Assembly (NCBI GenBank): GCA_964370645.1
Contig: CAYJJS010000024.1
Location: 1-26,718, forward strand
Direction of reading: 5' to 3'
Length of the DNA: 26,718 nt
Source of the DNA: CAMQRS01 sp964370645
GTDB lineage: Bacteria > Bacillota_I > Bacilli_A > Erysipelotrichales > Erysipelotrichaceae
This document shows, piece after piece, positions 1-7,717 of this stretch (position 1 is its first letter; each line of letters begins with the position of its first letter). The notes under the pieces were generated by a model. It did no database searches and was not told the DNA's origin. It saw only the letters and a program-made list of their open reading frames with translations. A program made the translations under genes and the position numbers.

Positions 1-500
1 TCACTCAGTCCACTAAATTCAGGAACATAGTTTGTCACAGTAATTGTCTTACTTACTTCTGTGTCATTTCCTTGTGCATCTTCTACACGATAAGTTATCA
101 CAGATTGTGTTTGTGTTCCTGCACTTGGTACACTTATACTTCCACTCACTGTAATATCTGCTGTAGTCAATGTTGTATGATCGTCACTTACACTAACTCC
201 CTCTAGGTAGTTGTAGTCTTCCACATCTTCATACGCAACCACTTCATCACTTACCCCAGTGATGACTGGTGCTGTATTTGCCAATACAATTACATTACGT
301 TGTTGTGTTGTTGTATTTGCATGTGAATCACTCACTATGTATGTAATCGTATGCGTTCCTACACTTAAGCTTGTTAAATCCGTTGTTGGATATACGATAC
401 TTGCGCTTACATCATCGTCTTCATAATCACTTGCACTTACACCAACTTGTATATTTGCACTACCTCCTTGTGGAATTGTGATATCACTCAGTCCACTAAA
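1..500 (-). repeat. Ig-like module repeat inside the giant adhesin
   Basis: The 17-base string TCACTCAGTCCACTAAA occurs at 1-17 and again at 484-500, a spacing of 483 bp (161 codons). It encodes the FSGLS start of an Ig-like module. Between the two copies lies a related module beginning PVITGVSDE, so the pattern looks like alternating A-B-A domains of about 80 residues each. The array probably continues outside the window. Confidence 0.6.
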
Positions 501-3500
501 CGTTGGTAGCATATTTGAAGTGATTGTAACATCTACTTCAACCGATAAACCATCTATAGAAAATGTCAGTGGCAATGTTGCCCCCATTCTGCTTACCTCG
601 TTAATCGCAAGAAGATCATCACTATTCACAACAATTGTCGTCGCCGCTTCAATACTAGTACTATCAAATACATATGCAGCAACCTTTGCATTTGTCTTAG
701 CACTAGTTTCACTAAAAGCTACTGCTTCATCATACGTGATTGTAAATGGTATTGCAGCAATAACATGAGTTGCGCTATTCATATGTTGAGCTAAGGCATC
801 GTATACAATAAGTGGTGCACTATCACTATCTACACTCCCATAAATATCTTCCACTCGTAGTGTATACGTAGTTGCTGTTGCAGCCTTGTTTGTAATGGCA
901 TTTGCTTGAAAAGTAACACTACCTGTTTCATTAGATACCGATTGAATACTTGCTACATTTGTGTCAGCAATACTCCATGTGTATGGCGTTGAAGTGTGTT
1001 TAATCAAATCAAAATGAGAAGGTGAAACACTACTTGTAAGTATATTCAATACATCCGCTTTAGATACATTTAATAAAGAGCTACTCCCTTCATCCATCTG
1101 TATTAGATTCACATTCGCTTGCAAATAGTTTTCTGGATACGCAATACTACCCGCATAAACTTTTCTAGAAACTAACTTTGTTGGATCTAAGTTTTCTACA
1201 CTCCCATCCAAAGTAACATCACTATCGATATCATCGTTATTTCCGATATTAGCTGGTACAAATTGATGCGTGTCTAATGTCTCAATAACTACTTTATAAG
1301 TCCCATAAGTTAATCCCCAAGATTCATCAAATGAATAACTACCATCTGATTTTGTAAGAATGTGATCGCTTGCATCTTTCTTTGTATAAAGTTGATACGT
1401 TCCTGTATCATCTTTGCGATATAATTCCACTCTTTGATTTTCTAACAAAGGTTCTCCAACTTCATACAATCCATTTCTATTTGCATCTTCAAATGCAATA
1501 CCTGATATCTCGGCAATGATTAATTCAGTCGCCACTCTTGTAGCAGGTAAAGAACCTGCTGCTACATCACTAGCTACATAATAATATGGGTTATAAATAT
1601 TTTTTGTTCCAATTCGTGCCTCTGTTTCAACACTTCCTGAGACTTCATCCACTTGTAATGGAACTTTAATTGTTGCCTTCTCACCAGGTGCCAATGTGCC
1701 CCCAGTATCATTACTTACCTCAATGCGGACCATATTTACATCATCCGCTTGTAACACATCACTCAAAGGTCCATAAATATTTTCATCACTATAGTTTGTT
1801 TCATTTGCACCACTTGTGTAAGTAATTTGATATTTACTATCCAATCCTGCTATTTCACTTGTTAACTTCATATTCCACGCAAACACATCATCTTGAAAGT
1901 TTACACCAAAATTTTGTCCTTCTTTTGGAATAGGGATGTACATAATAAAATTATCAGCTGAAACAGTAGATAAATTAGAAAGATTAATTGTATAATCTGC
2001 ACTTGTTCCTGGGGTGAAATTCACTACTGTATTCGGGTTTGCAGGGTTATATGGTTCTACTGGATTATCCTCCCCTTGTATGGATAAGAACGTTTCTACA
2101 ACAACGGTGTTATTTTTTTGAATCTCAATGGTTTTATTGTTTGCATTCCAAAGAGAAGGGATTTTATCATTTGTTGTTGTATTCCCATTTAAATCCACAC
2201 CATTTTCTTCAAAGAAAGCACTAAAACCAGTATTCGATGCAGTCAACTGATCTTGTCCGATACCTACCATATCATTTACTGCATATCGCACATTTTCATT
2301 CAGTGTGATATCACTGATCATATCCACTTTAACATCTAATGTAGTTGTTTCAATAGGATAATCTGTTCGATTTGCAATAGTGAAATCCTGTACTTGATAC
2401 ACATGCACAGTTTCACTCTCGCCTTGTGTATTCACATAATTAAATTCTTGTATTTTATTAATTGTTAATGGCGTATCCCAATTAGTAGAAGAGCCATCTC
2501 TAACTTTTAATGTTGAAAAATCAATACTATATCCTTTTGATTCACGTAGGTATATATATGGTTCATATATCGACATTTTTGTTCCATATGGATAATTATA
2601 AATTCGAATATTCTCCATATTCAATGTAAAAGCACTTCCTGCTTTTACAAATGACACACTTTCTGAATCCACGGTATATGTTGGATTCATATCACTAACC
2701 GTAGTTTTCGTATCCGTATATTTGATTTCAGAAACCTTACTTACTGCTATATCACTATCCTCATTGGTTGCATCAACATGAATATTTATGGATGCACTCG
2801 TATACCCTTCAGACAATTTACCATACGCTAATAAATAAGCAGTATTTCCTCCGCTGTTACTTGTTCGATATCCACTATTAAACGCTCCCACATCTGCTTT
2901 CGCACTGAGTAAGTATTCATTTTGCTCTAAACCAATCGCATTAGCATCTATAATTATACGATATGAACTAAATGTGACATCACTCTTATTTACAGGGATG
3001 ATTCTTCCTGTATTAGTAATAACCTCAATGTTTTCTACATTATCCAAATTTTGAGCTGGAATACGAATTTGTTTCGCTAAAAAACCTTCTCCCATTTCAA
3101 TCTGTATTGTTTTTTCCTCACTAGTGATTACACTTAAATTTTGATCAGAAATTCTTCCTGCATAAAAAAATTCCGAATCGACATCTACATACGTAGTATG
3201 TGCATTAAAACTAAATACATCACCTAAATCCGCAATCGTTTTCACTTCCACTTCATCAATAGATAATAAAGTGTCACTAGAAGATGAATATACACGTGGC
3301 TCTACATCTTCATAAACCATTCCATCATATGTAACAAAATCTAAACTAGCTAAACTTGTTGCTGTGTAAACCCCTGGCAACGTTCCTTCTGGAATTATAT
3401 ATTTAACATAAACATAGCTCGTTGATGGAGCGCTATTTGTTAATGTCATACTTCCTGCCTCATCGTTGTACTCGATTGTTATATTATTAGCAATCCCACT

Positions 3501-4679
3501 ATTTGTATCAATCATTTCTCTAGTATATGTTTTGTCATACACTACTGAATGTAACTCCATACCAATCGGATAATACAAGGTAATTGCTGTACTTGCAGGA
3601 ATAAAAGTACCATTTGAAGAGGTAATGTCATAAGTAGAAAAATATCTACGAGTACTTCCCATACCAACATAATCCCCTTCACTAGCTACTACTTCGCTAG
3701 TAAATGGAGATTCCCATCCGAAATCACGAAATATTTTTGATACATCGCTATGATCTGATCCATGAGCTAATACAACTTCACCACTAGCTACAACCGATTC
3801 TTTTTCTTCAACATATTGGTTCCCATAAAATACTCTTGACATAATTGCATCCTCAATAATATGTGGCGCATAATATCTTGTAGGATCTACGGCAACTGCA
3901 ACTTCGAAAGTAATATAATCTGTAGCTGGCTCCAAAGTATAAGTAAGTGTTCCAAATGTAGATGGACGATATGTCCTACTTTCTTTAGTCGGCACATCAA
4001 TTGAGTAGATAGAGGTATTTTGAATACCCTCCTCTAAATAACTCAAAATCAGCGGATCTACTCCACTGACTGGTACATAGTCACTTGGAACCTCAATTGA
4101 GTAAAACTCCATACCTTCTGCAAGCGTGATTTCTATTTTTTTTACTTCATCACTGCTTTCTGGAAAATCAGCGCGTACTTTCACTATTTTAATCGTGTCA
4201 TTTTCCCAACCTACCCCATCATAATCTTCGATTGTAATGGTTGTAGATAAATCAAGTGAACTTGTGCTAATCTCATTTAGCACTGTTACATTTTGATCTA
4301 TAACTTTAGTAAAAGCATACACCTCTTTTTGAGTGTATGTTTCTTTTTTTTCAACGCCATTTTCAACAAATTGCTTAGAATATACTATTTTAAACTCTAC
4401 TTCCTGATTCATGTAACTAGTAAATGAAGCATTTTGTTCATAAACTATACTACCATCAGGTAGCAAAATATATTCTATTGTAACCCCCTCAGTTGCTTCT
4501 GTTTGCATTTGTACTCGCTCTTGTGTCCCCTGCTTATCTACAGTAGAATCGAATTGAACTTGCACTTCTTTCGTAATTGTTTGTTCTGCTAGAACATTAT
4601 ATATAGATTGCATATCTAAAACACTTATACATATTATTGCAACTAACAGACAGATACATACTTTCTTAAAACATTTCAT
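1..4679 (-). CDS. Giant secreted surface adhesin, SdrD-B and Ig-like domains (3' end outside window)
   Basis: An uninterrupted minus-strand frame runs from ATG at 4679-4677 off the left edge, giving 1,559 codons. I read the frame by hand at several points and found no break. The start has a GGGAGA Shine-Dalgarno about 8 nt upstream and a signal peptide (MKCFKK, hydrophobic CICLLVAIICISVL, likely cleavage after VLA near residue 31). Residues about 35-1040 are beta-rich, Thr/Ser/Asn-rich extracellular sequence that I cannot assign to a named family. Residues about 1059-1140 form an SdrD B-like domain (GIAFEDANRNGLYEVGEP, with the calcium-site-like DxNxNG pattern). From about 1300 onward Ig/HYR-like modules begin with FSGLSD or ITGVSD and recur to the window edge. 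The cell-wall anchor must lie beyond position 1. Likely role is adhesion or matrix binding; the ligand is unknown. It has its own promoter and a leader hairpin upstream. Confidence 0.88.
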   Translation of the reverse strand, partial: MKCFKKVCICLLVAIICISVLDMQSIYNVLAEQTITKEVQVQFDSTVDKQGTQERVQMQTEATEGVTIEYILLPDGSIVYEQNASFTSYMNQEVEFKIVYSKQFVENGVEKKETYTQKEVYAFTKVIDQNVTVLNEISTSSLDLSTTITIEDYDGVGWENDTIKIVKVRADFPESSDEVKKIEITLAEGMEFYSIEVPSDYVPVSGVDPLILSYLEEGIQNTSIYSIDVPTKESRTYRPSTFGTLTYTLEPATDYITFEVAVAVDPTRYYAPHIIEDAIMSRVFYGNQYVEEKESVVASGEVVLAHGSDHSDVSKIFRDFGWESPFTSEVVASEGDYVGMGSTRRYFSTYDITSSNGTFIPASTAITLYYPIGMELHSVVYDKTYTREMIDTNSGIANNITIEYNDEAGSMTLTNSAPSTSYVYVKYIIPEGTLPGVYTATSLASLDFVTYDGMVYEDVEPRVYSSSSDTLLSIDEVEVKTIADLGDVFSFNAHTTYVDVDSEFFYAGRISDQNLSVITSEEKTIQIEMGEGFLAKQIRIPAQNLDNVENIEVITNTGRIIPVNKSDVTFSSYRIIIDANAIGLEQNEYLLSAKADVGAFNSGYRTSNSGGNTAYLLAYGKLSEGYTSASINIHVDATNEDSDIAVSKVSEIKYTDTKTTVSDMNPTYTVDSESVSFVKAGSAFTLNMENIRIYNYPYGTKMSIYEPYIYLRESKGYSIDFSTLKVRDGSSTNWDTPLTINKIQEFNYVNTQGESETVHVYQVQDFTIANRTDYPIETTTLDVKVDMISDITLNENVRYAVNDMVGIGQDQLTASNTGFSAFFEENGVDLNGNTTTNDKIPSLWNANNKTIEIQKNNTVVVETFLSIQGEDNPVEPYNPANPNTVVNFTPGTSADYTINLSNLSTVSADNFIMYIPIPKEGQNFGVNFQDDVFAWNMKLTSEIAGLDSKYQITYTSGANETNYSDENIYGPLSDVLQADDVNMVRIEVSNDTGGTLAPGEKATIKVPLQVDEVSGSVETEARIGTKNIYNPYYYVASDVAAGSLPATRVATELIIAEISGIAFEDANRNGLYEVGEPLLENQRVELYRKDDTGTYQLYTKKDASDHILTKSDGSYSFDESWGLTYGTYKVVIETLDTHQFVPANIGNNDDIDSDVTLDGSVENLDPTKLVSRKVYAGSIAYPENYLQANVNLIQMDEGSSSLLNVSKADVLNILTSSVSPSHFDLIKHTSTPYTWSIADTNVASIQSVSNETGSVTFQANAITNKAATATTYTLRVEDIYGSVDSDSAPLIVYDALAQHMNSATHVIAAIPFTITYDEAVAFSETSAKTNAKVAAYVFDSTSIEAATTIVVNSDDLLAINEVSRMGATLPLTFSIDGLSVEVDVTITSNMLPTFSGLSDITIPQGGSANIQVGVSASDYEDDDVSASIVYPTTDLTSLSVGTHTITYIVSDSHANTTTQQRNVIVLANTAPVITGVSDEVVAYEDVEDYNYLEGVSVSDDHTTLTTADITVSGSISVPSAGTQTQSVITYRVEDAQGNDTEVSKTITVTNYVPEFSGLS

Positions 4680-4705
4680 AAAATCTCCCATCTAATCATT
4701 AATAA

Positions 4706-4735
4706 AGTAAAATGACACAAAAGTGTCATTTTACT
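4706..4735. promoter_or_regulatory. Perfect 13-bp inverted repeat in adhesin leader
   Basis: AGTAAAATGACAC at 4706-4718 and its exact reverse complement at 4723-4735 are separated by AAAA. It lies 27 bp upstream of the adhesin ATG, just before the ribosome binding site and about 10 nt after the predicted transcription start. It could be an operator or an mRNA 5' hairpin. It lacks a clean U-tract, so a terminator is less likely. Confidence 0.6.
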
Positions 4736-4752
4736 CAAATCTTACCTCTATA

Positions 4753-4781
4753 AGAATAGCATTTAAGCCCTTACAAATCAA
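4753..4781 (-). promoter_or_regulatory. Predicted sigma-70-type promoter of the giant adhesin
   Basis: On the minus strand a -35 TTGATT (4776-4781) and a -10 TATTCT (4753-4758) are separated by exactly 17 bp. The predicted start near 4746 gives a leader of about 67 nt. The boxes are not perfect consensus, so this is tentative. Confidence 0.45.
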
Positions 4782-4922
4782 TGCAATTTGCTTTGATTAT
4801 CAAATAATACAAGTTATGAAATACAATAAATTTAAACATTACATTCGTTTTACATTACTACCATATTTAACAATTCTCTTTGTATATACATATTTTTTAT
4901 CCTCTTTCTTTTAAACTTCCAC

Positions 4923-4951
4923 ATAAAAACACTCTGATTTTTCAGAGTGTT
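4923..4951 (-). terminator. Rho-independent terminator of the symporter gene
   Basis: Stem AACACTCTGA/TCAGAGTGTT (4928-4937 with 4942-4951), four-base loop, and a U-tract on the minus strand at 4928-4924. It lies 7 bp past the stop codon of the symporter. Confidence 0.85.
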
Positions 4952-4957
4952 CATTGT

Positions 4958-6298
4958 CTATTTTACTTTGTGATATACTTCTTCATCTAATGCATTTTCA
5001 GATTTAGCAACGATTACTGAAGTTGCTGCATCTCCTACTACATTTAAAGAAGTAACAACCATTTCAATTGGTCTATTAATTGCTAAAATCAAACTATACG
5101 CTGTAAGTGCTAACTCATTTGTATATCCCATTCCTGTTAGTACTGTAAATAGGATGATTGCCCCTGCACCCGGTGCTGCTGGAGTTCCAATAGAAGCCAC
5201 TAACGCTAGGATTGCAATGATTGCAACATTGAATATCGTAATGTCATAACCTGCACTAGCAGCAATGAAAATAGCTGCTACCACTTGCATGATTGCTGTT
5301 CCATCCATGTTGATTGTCATTCCTAATGGTAAAACAAAACTTGCGATATCTTCTTTTACACCCAACTCTTCAACGACTGTTTTACGAGTTAATGGCAATG
5401 TTGCAGCACTTGATGATGTTGAAAAACCAAATACGGCTACTCGTCCAATTTTCTTTAAGAATGGAATTGGATTCAAACCACCTAATACACGAATACTTGT
5501 TGCATACCCAAATACTAAAAAGAATAATAATGCAAAAATCGCAGTTACTACATACGCTAAAGCAGGTAATAAATAATCTACACCATAAATAGCGAAGGTT
5601 CTACTCAATAATGCAAATACTCCAATTGGTGCACAAAAGTGAATTACATAGTTTAAGAATAAAGTAATAATATCGTTGATTTCTTGAAATAGTTTCTTTA
5701 ATACACTTACTTTATCTTGTAATTTATTCATTGCTAATCCAATTGCCACTGCAATAAATACAACACCCAATACTTTATTATTTACAGATAATACATTCAT
5801 AATATTATTTGGTACAGCATCAATGATAATCCCTAAAGGATTACTAGCCGTAGAACCTGAAGCAATCTCAATGCCTCCACTAACTGCATCAAATGCACCT
5901 GTAGAATACACAATTCCACCAATAATCCCAGCTACAATTAAAGCAACCGTAGATGTAATGAAAAATGTTAAGATTGTTTTATACGAAATTCTTCCTAATT
6001 TCTTTGTATCTGAAATATGACAAATCGCTAATGCAATCGATGTAAATACCATTGGTACAATAATCACCTGTAAACAATTCACAAACAGTTGACCAACTAA
6101 GTAAAATAACCCAATTGCTTGTTCTCCACCTTCAGCCGTTATATCTTGAAATAAAATACTATTAATTGTATTCCAAGTACTTGCTTGATTGGAATCCATT
6201 AAGTGTTCTCTTAGTAACAAGAACCCCACTCCTACAATGATCCCTAAACTCATCGCTACTAGCATTTTTCTCGCTAGTGTTTTTCCATTAAACTTCAT
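4958..6298 (-). CDS. Dicarboxylate/amino acid:cation symporter (DAACS, SLC1 type)
   Basis: A 446-aa polytopic membrane protein of usual length for the sodium/proton:dicarboxylate symporter family. Hallmarks are the serine-rich HP1 loop (STSSSAATLP, about 293-302), the TM7 motif NMDGT (330-334), the HP2 loop GTPAAPGAG (371-379) and TM8 NVVGD (419-423). It should couple substrate uptake to Na+ or H+ at the cytoplasmic membrane. Aligning TM8 by eye with archaeal GltPh, the substrate-binding positions D390, D394 and R397 become N408, E412 and V415, whereas T398, N401 and D405 are kept. Loss of the arginine that binds the acidic side chain argues against plain glutamate/aspartate uptake. Start ATG at 6298 follows AAGGAG. 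The leader holds a PyrR-like attenuator, so the substrate may connect to pyrimidine synthesis (aspartate, orotate or a dicarboxylate); that link is inference. Confidence 0.92.
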   Translation of the reverse strand: MKFNGKTLARKMLVAMSLGIIVGVGFLLLREHLMDSNQASTWNTINSILFQDITAEGGEQAIGLFYLVGQLFVNCLQVIIVPMVFTSIALAICHISDTKKLGRISYKTILTFFITSTVALIVAGIIGGIVYSTGAFDAVSGGIEIASGSTASNPLGIIIDAVPNNIMNVLSVNNKVLGVVFIAVAIGLAMNKLQDKVSVLKKLFQEINDIITLFLNYVIHFCAPIGVFALLSRTFAIYGVDYLLPALAYVVTAIFALLFFLVFGYATSIRVLGGLNPIPFLKKIGRVAVFGFSTSSSAATLPLTRKTVVEELGVKEDIASFVLPLGMTINMDGTAIMQVVAAIFIAASAGYDITIFNVAIIAILALVASIGTPAAPGAGAIILFTVLTGMGYTNELALTAYSLILAINRPIEMVVTSLNVVGDAATSVIVAKSENALDEEVYHKVK

Positions 6299-6313
6299 AT
6301 AATTTCTCCTTTT

Positions 6314-6349
6314 AAAAAAACTCTAAACCTCATAAAAAAGGCCTAGAGT
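6314..6349 (-). terminator. Leader terminator (attenuator) before the symporter
   Basis: On the minus strand an 11-bp stem (ACTCTAGGCCT with AGGTTTAGAGT, including two G-U pairs), an 8-nt loop and seven U residues end about 15 nt before the start codon, directly before the ribosome binding site. No promoter fits between this hairpin and the gene, so it must act as a conditional leader terminator. Confidence 0.75.
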
Positions 6350-6363
6350 ATAAAGAAAAATCA

Positions 6364-6416
6364 TATCTATATCTTACCCTTTTATGCCTCACTGGACACT
6401 TTTAAAAGATTTACCA
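6364..6416 (-). promoter_or_regulatory. PyrR-binding-loop-like anti-antiterminator RNA
   Basis: The leader RNA contains TGTC-CAGTGA-GGCA: a 4-bp stem closing a hexaloop that fits CNGNGA. It matches the PyrR consensus ARUCCNGNGAGGYU except for a compensatory A-U to U-A swap at the closing pair. Below it CTTTTA pairs with TAAAAG, leaving a purine bulge (AAAG) on the 5' side as in known PyrR sites. The 3' half (CATAAAAGG) can instead pair with CCTTTTTTATG of the downstream terminator, giving a mutually exclusive antiterminator. Known logic: PyrR with UMP/UTP stabilises this loop and allows termination. Confidence 0.7.
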
Positions 6417-6422
6417 TAGATA

Positions 6423-6451
6423 AGTATATGCAATAAGGTAATGTATGTCAA
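6423..6451 (-). promoter_or_regulatory. Sigma-70-type promoter of the symporter
   Basis: Perfect -35 TTGACA (6446-6451), 17-bp spacer, -10 TATACT (6423-6428) on the minus strand. Predicted transcription start near 6416, leaving a leader of about 118 nt that carries the PyrR-like element and terminator. Confidence 0.8.
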
Positions 6452-6498
6452 ACCTTTTTTTGATTAATGAAATATACCTACCTGATATTCCATTTCCC

Positions 6499-6864
6499 TT
6501 ATCTATCCAATGCCATATTTGTACAAAAACTCTGTACTATCCTTTCTGGTATCATACTGATGTGGTGTTTTATTTTTACTCCCTCAAAGCTTTCATCGAT
6601 GCACTCTTTCCAATATGAGATATGCACTAAATCCACCTCATGATTACTTTGCTCAACAGCATGTCCACCATCCCCTTGCACAGAATACCAATACAAAAAC
6701 AGGTATTCCCCATCTTCTTCCTCAAAGATAGATTCTACATACATTTTTTCATCATCTAACGTAAGAATTATCGCATCTCGATTATTACGAAGAAATTCCA
6801 TCCATTCCCTTGCTTTCTTCTCTTTCCCCTTTTTCACTCTAAATTTACATAGCTCAATATTCAT
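6499..6864 (-). CDS. DUF6176 family protein
   Basis: A 121-aa soluble protein starting MNIELCKFRVKKGKEKKA. I chose ATG at 6864 because GAGGAG lies 10 nt upstream and family members start at this point; a longer reading from 6942 would add 26 unlikely residues. The family pattern is clear: an N-terminal strand with KxGKE, then MYVESIF, LYWYSVQGDGG, HEVDLVHISYWKECID and a terminal MIPERI. The fold is probably dimeric alpha+beta barrel-like, judged only from the KxGKE...EW layout. Function is unknown. It is the last gene of a same-strand run with the 55-aa membrane protein (22 bp upstream), the HD hydrolase and the GH43 enzyme. Confidence 0.75.
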   Translation of the reverse strand: MNIELCKFRVKKGKEKKAREWMEFLRNNRDAIILTLDDEKMYVESIFEEEDGEYLFLYWYSVQGDGGHAVEQSNHEVDLVHISYWKECIDESFEGVKIKHHISMIPERIVQSFCTNMALDR

Positions 6865-6886
6865 AATACATGTACTCCTCATAAGT

Positions 6887-7054
6887 CTATTTTTGTATCT
6901 TCTTATATATCCAATAAACACCTTGTGTAAGTAAATACGCAATATTAATTGTTATACTAATATAGTAAAACAAATTACGTATATCTAAAAACCAAAAAAC
7001 GATTAATGCAATTGCACTAAAAAACACAATCAATTCTACACTTTTTTTGATCAT
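6887..7054 (-). CDS. Small two-helix membrane protein (55 aa)
   Basis: A short frame begins at ATG 7054, 9 bp after the HD gene's stop codon, and ends with TAG at 6887, 22 bp before the DUF6176 start. It encodes MIKKSVELIVFFSAIALIVF, then WFLDIRNLFYYISITINIAY, then a tail ending in WIYKKIQK. There are two hydrophobic segments (about 7-23 and 28-49), a short DIRN turn and lysine-rich ends, so both termini are predicted cytoplasmic. No family recognised. Its fit exactly fills the space between two genes in one operon, which supports it being real, although its ribosome binding site (AAAGTAG) is weak. Translational coupling to the HD gene is likely. Confidence 0.6.
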   Translation of the reverse strand: MIKKSVELIVFFSAIALIVFWFLDIRNLFYYISITINIAYLLTQGVYWIYKKIQK

Positions 7055-7063
7055 ATCGATGTA

Positions 7064-7717
7064 CTACTTTGCTAACAAATTAAAACGTTCAAAACAAGTA
7101 GCATCCTGAGATTGCTTAATTTCTTCACACAATGCTTTATGAAATTGTTTTGCATGCTTTCTTCGTTGTTTTGCAAGTTCCTTTCCTTTTTTAGTATACA
7201 TGATTTTATGTATTTTTTGTAATTTCTTCTTATATTCATGAAAATACGTACCTTTTGCATCCTTTTTTCCATTATCATACAAAGGTGCGTTTTCCTTCCC
7301 CATATACAACAAAGTTCTCGCAACTCCAATTACTCCACAAACATCTACCTTGTCTGCATCAAATAAAATTTTAGATTCTATGCTGCTTGGCTTGCATGCT
7401 GTACGAAATCGGTGTTGTGCAATACACGCACTCACCCTTTCACAAAACTGTGGTGTATGTCCGTGTTTCAACAAAAACACGAATGCTCTTGATGCTCCCT
7501 CCAGCGCATGACAAACACTCTTTTCATGTTGTTGTAAACGAGCTATATCATGTAGTAAGCAAGCACTAATTAATACATCATAATCCACATTTTGTTCGTC
7601 TTTAGCAATTTGTAGCGCAATGTGCAGTACACGATATACATGTTGTGTATCATGAGCACTATCTTTCATACACAATTGCATATAGGCTTCTATTTGTTTA
7701 TATGTTTGAATATTCAT
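7064..7717 (-). CDS. HD-domain phosphohydrolase, YpgQ/YedJ-like
   Basis: A 217-aa cytoplasmic protein. I start at ATG 7717 (MNIQTYKQIEAYMQLCMKDS), because the longer frame from 7825 runs inside the GH43 gene in another phase and has membrane-like sequence foreign to the family. This start overlaps the GH43 3' end by 20 bp. The metal-binding H...HD...D pattern is visible: H26 (DTQHVYRV), H56-D57 (CLLHDIAR) and the DADKVD motif near 120-125. YpgQ/YedJ-type proteins share the DADRLDAxGxIGxAR stretch, here FDADKVDVCGVIGVAR; YpgQ of Bacillus has nucleoside-triphosphate pyrophosphohydrolase activity. The substrate here is unknown. The last about 55 residues are a basic, lysine-rich helix. No strong ribosome binding site, so coupling to GH43 translation is likely. 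Confidence 0.75.
   Translation of the reverse strand: MNIQTYKQIEAYMQLCMKDSAHDTQHVYRVLHIALQIAKDEQNVDYDVLISACLLHDIARLQQHEKSVCHALEGASRAFVFLLKHGHTPQFCERVSACIAQHRFRTACKPSSIESKILFDADKVDVCGVIGVARTLLYMGKENAPLYDNGKKDAKGTYFHEYKKKLQKIHKIMYTKKGKELAKQRRKHAKQFHKALCEEIKQSQDATCFERFNLLAK

Noticed and set aside
478..2224. Plus-strand reading frames inside the giant adhesin gene
   Set aside because: They are antisense to a continuous coding frame with signal peptide and domains, and lack ribosome binding sites and recognisable products.
4723..4914. Plus-strand 63-codon frame between the adhesin and symporter genes
   Set aside because: No ribosome binding site; it starts within the 13-bp inverted repeat and overlaps the predicted adhesin promoter on the other strand. 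Its hydrophobic tail alone is not enough.
6865..6942. Longer start for the DUF6176 protein
   Set aside because: The extension overlaps the 55-aa membrane protein gene in another frame and the GAGGAG signal fits the ATG at 6864.
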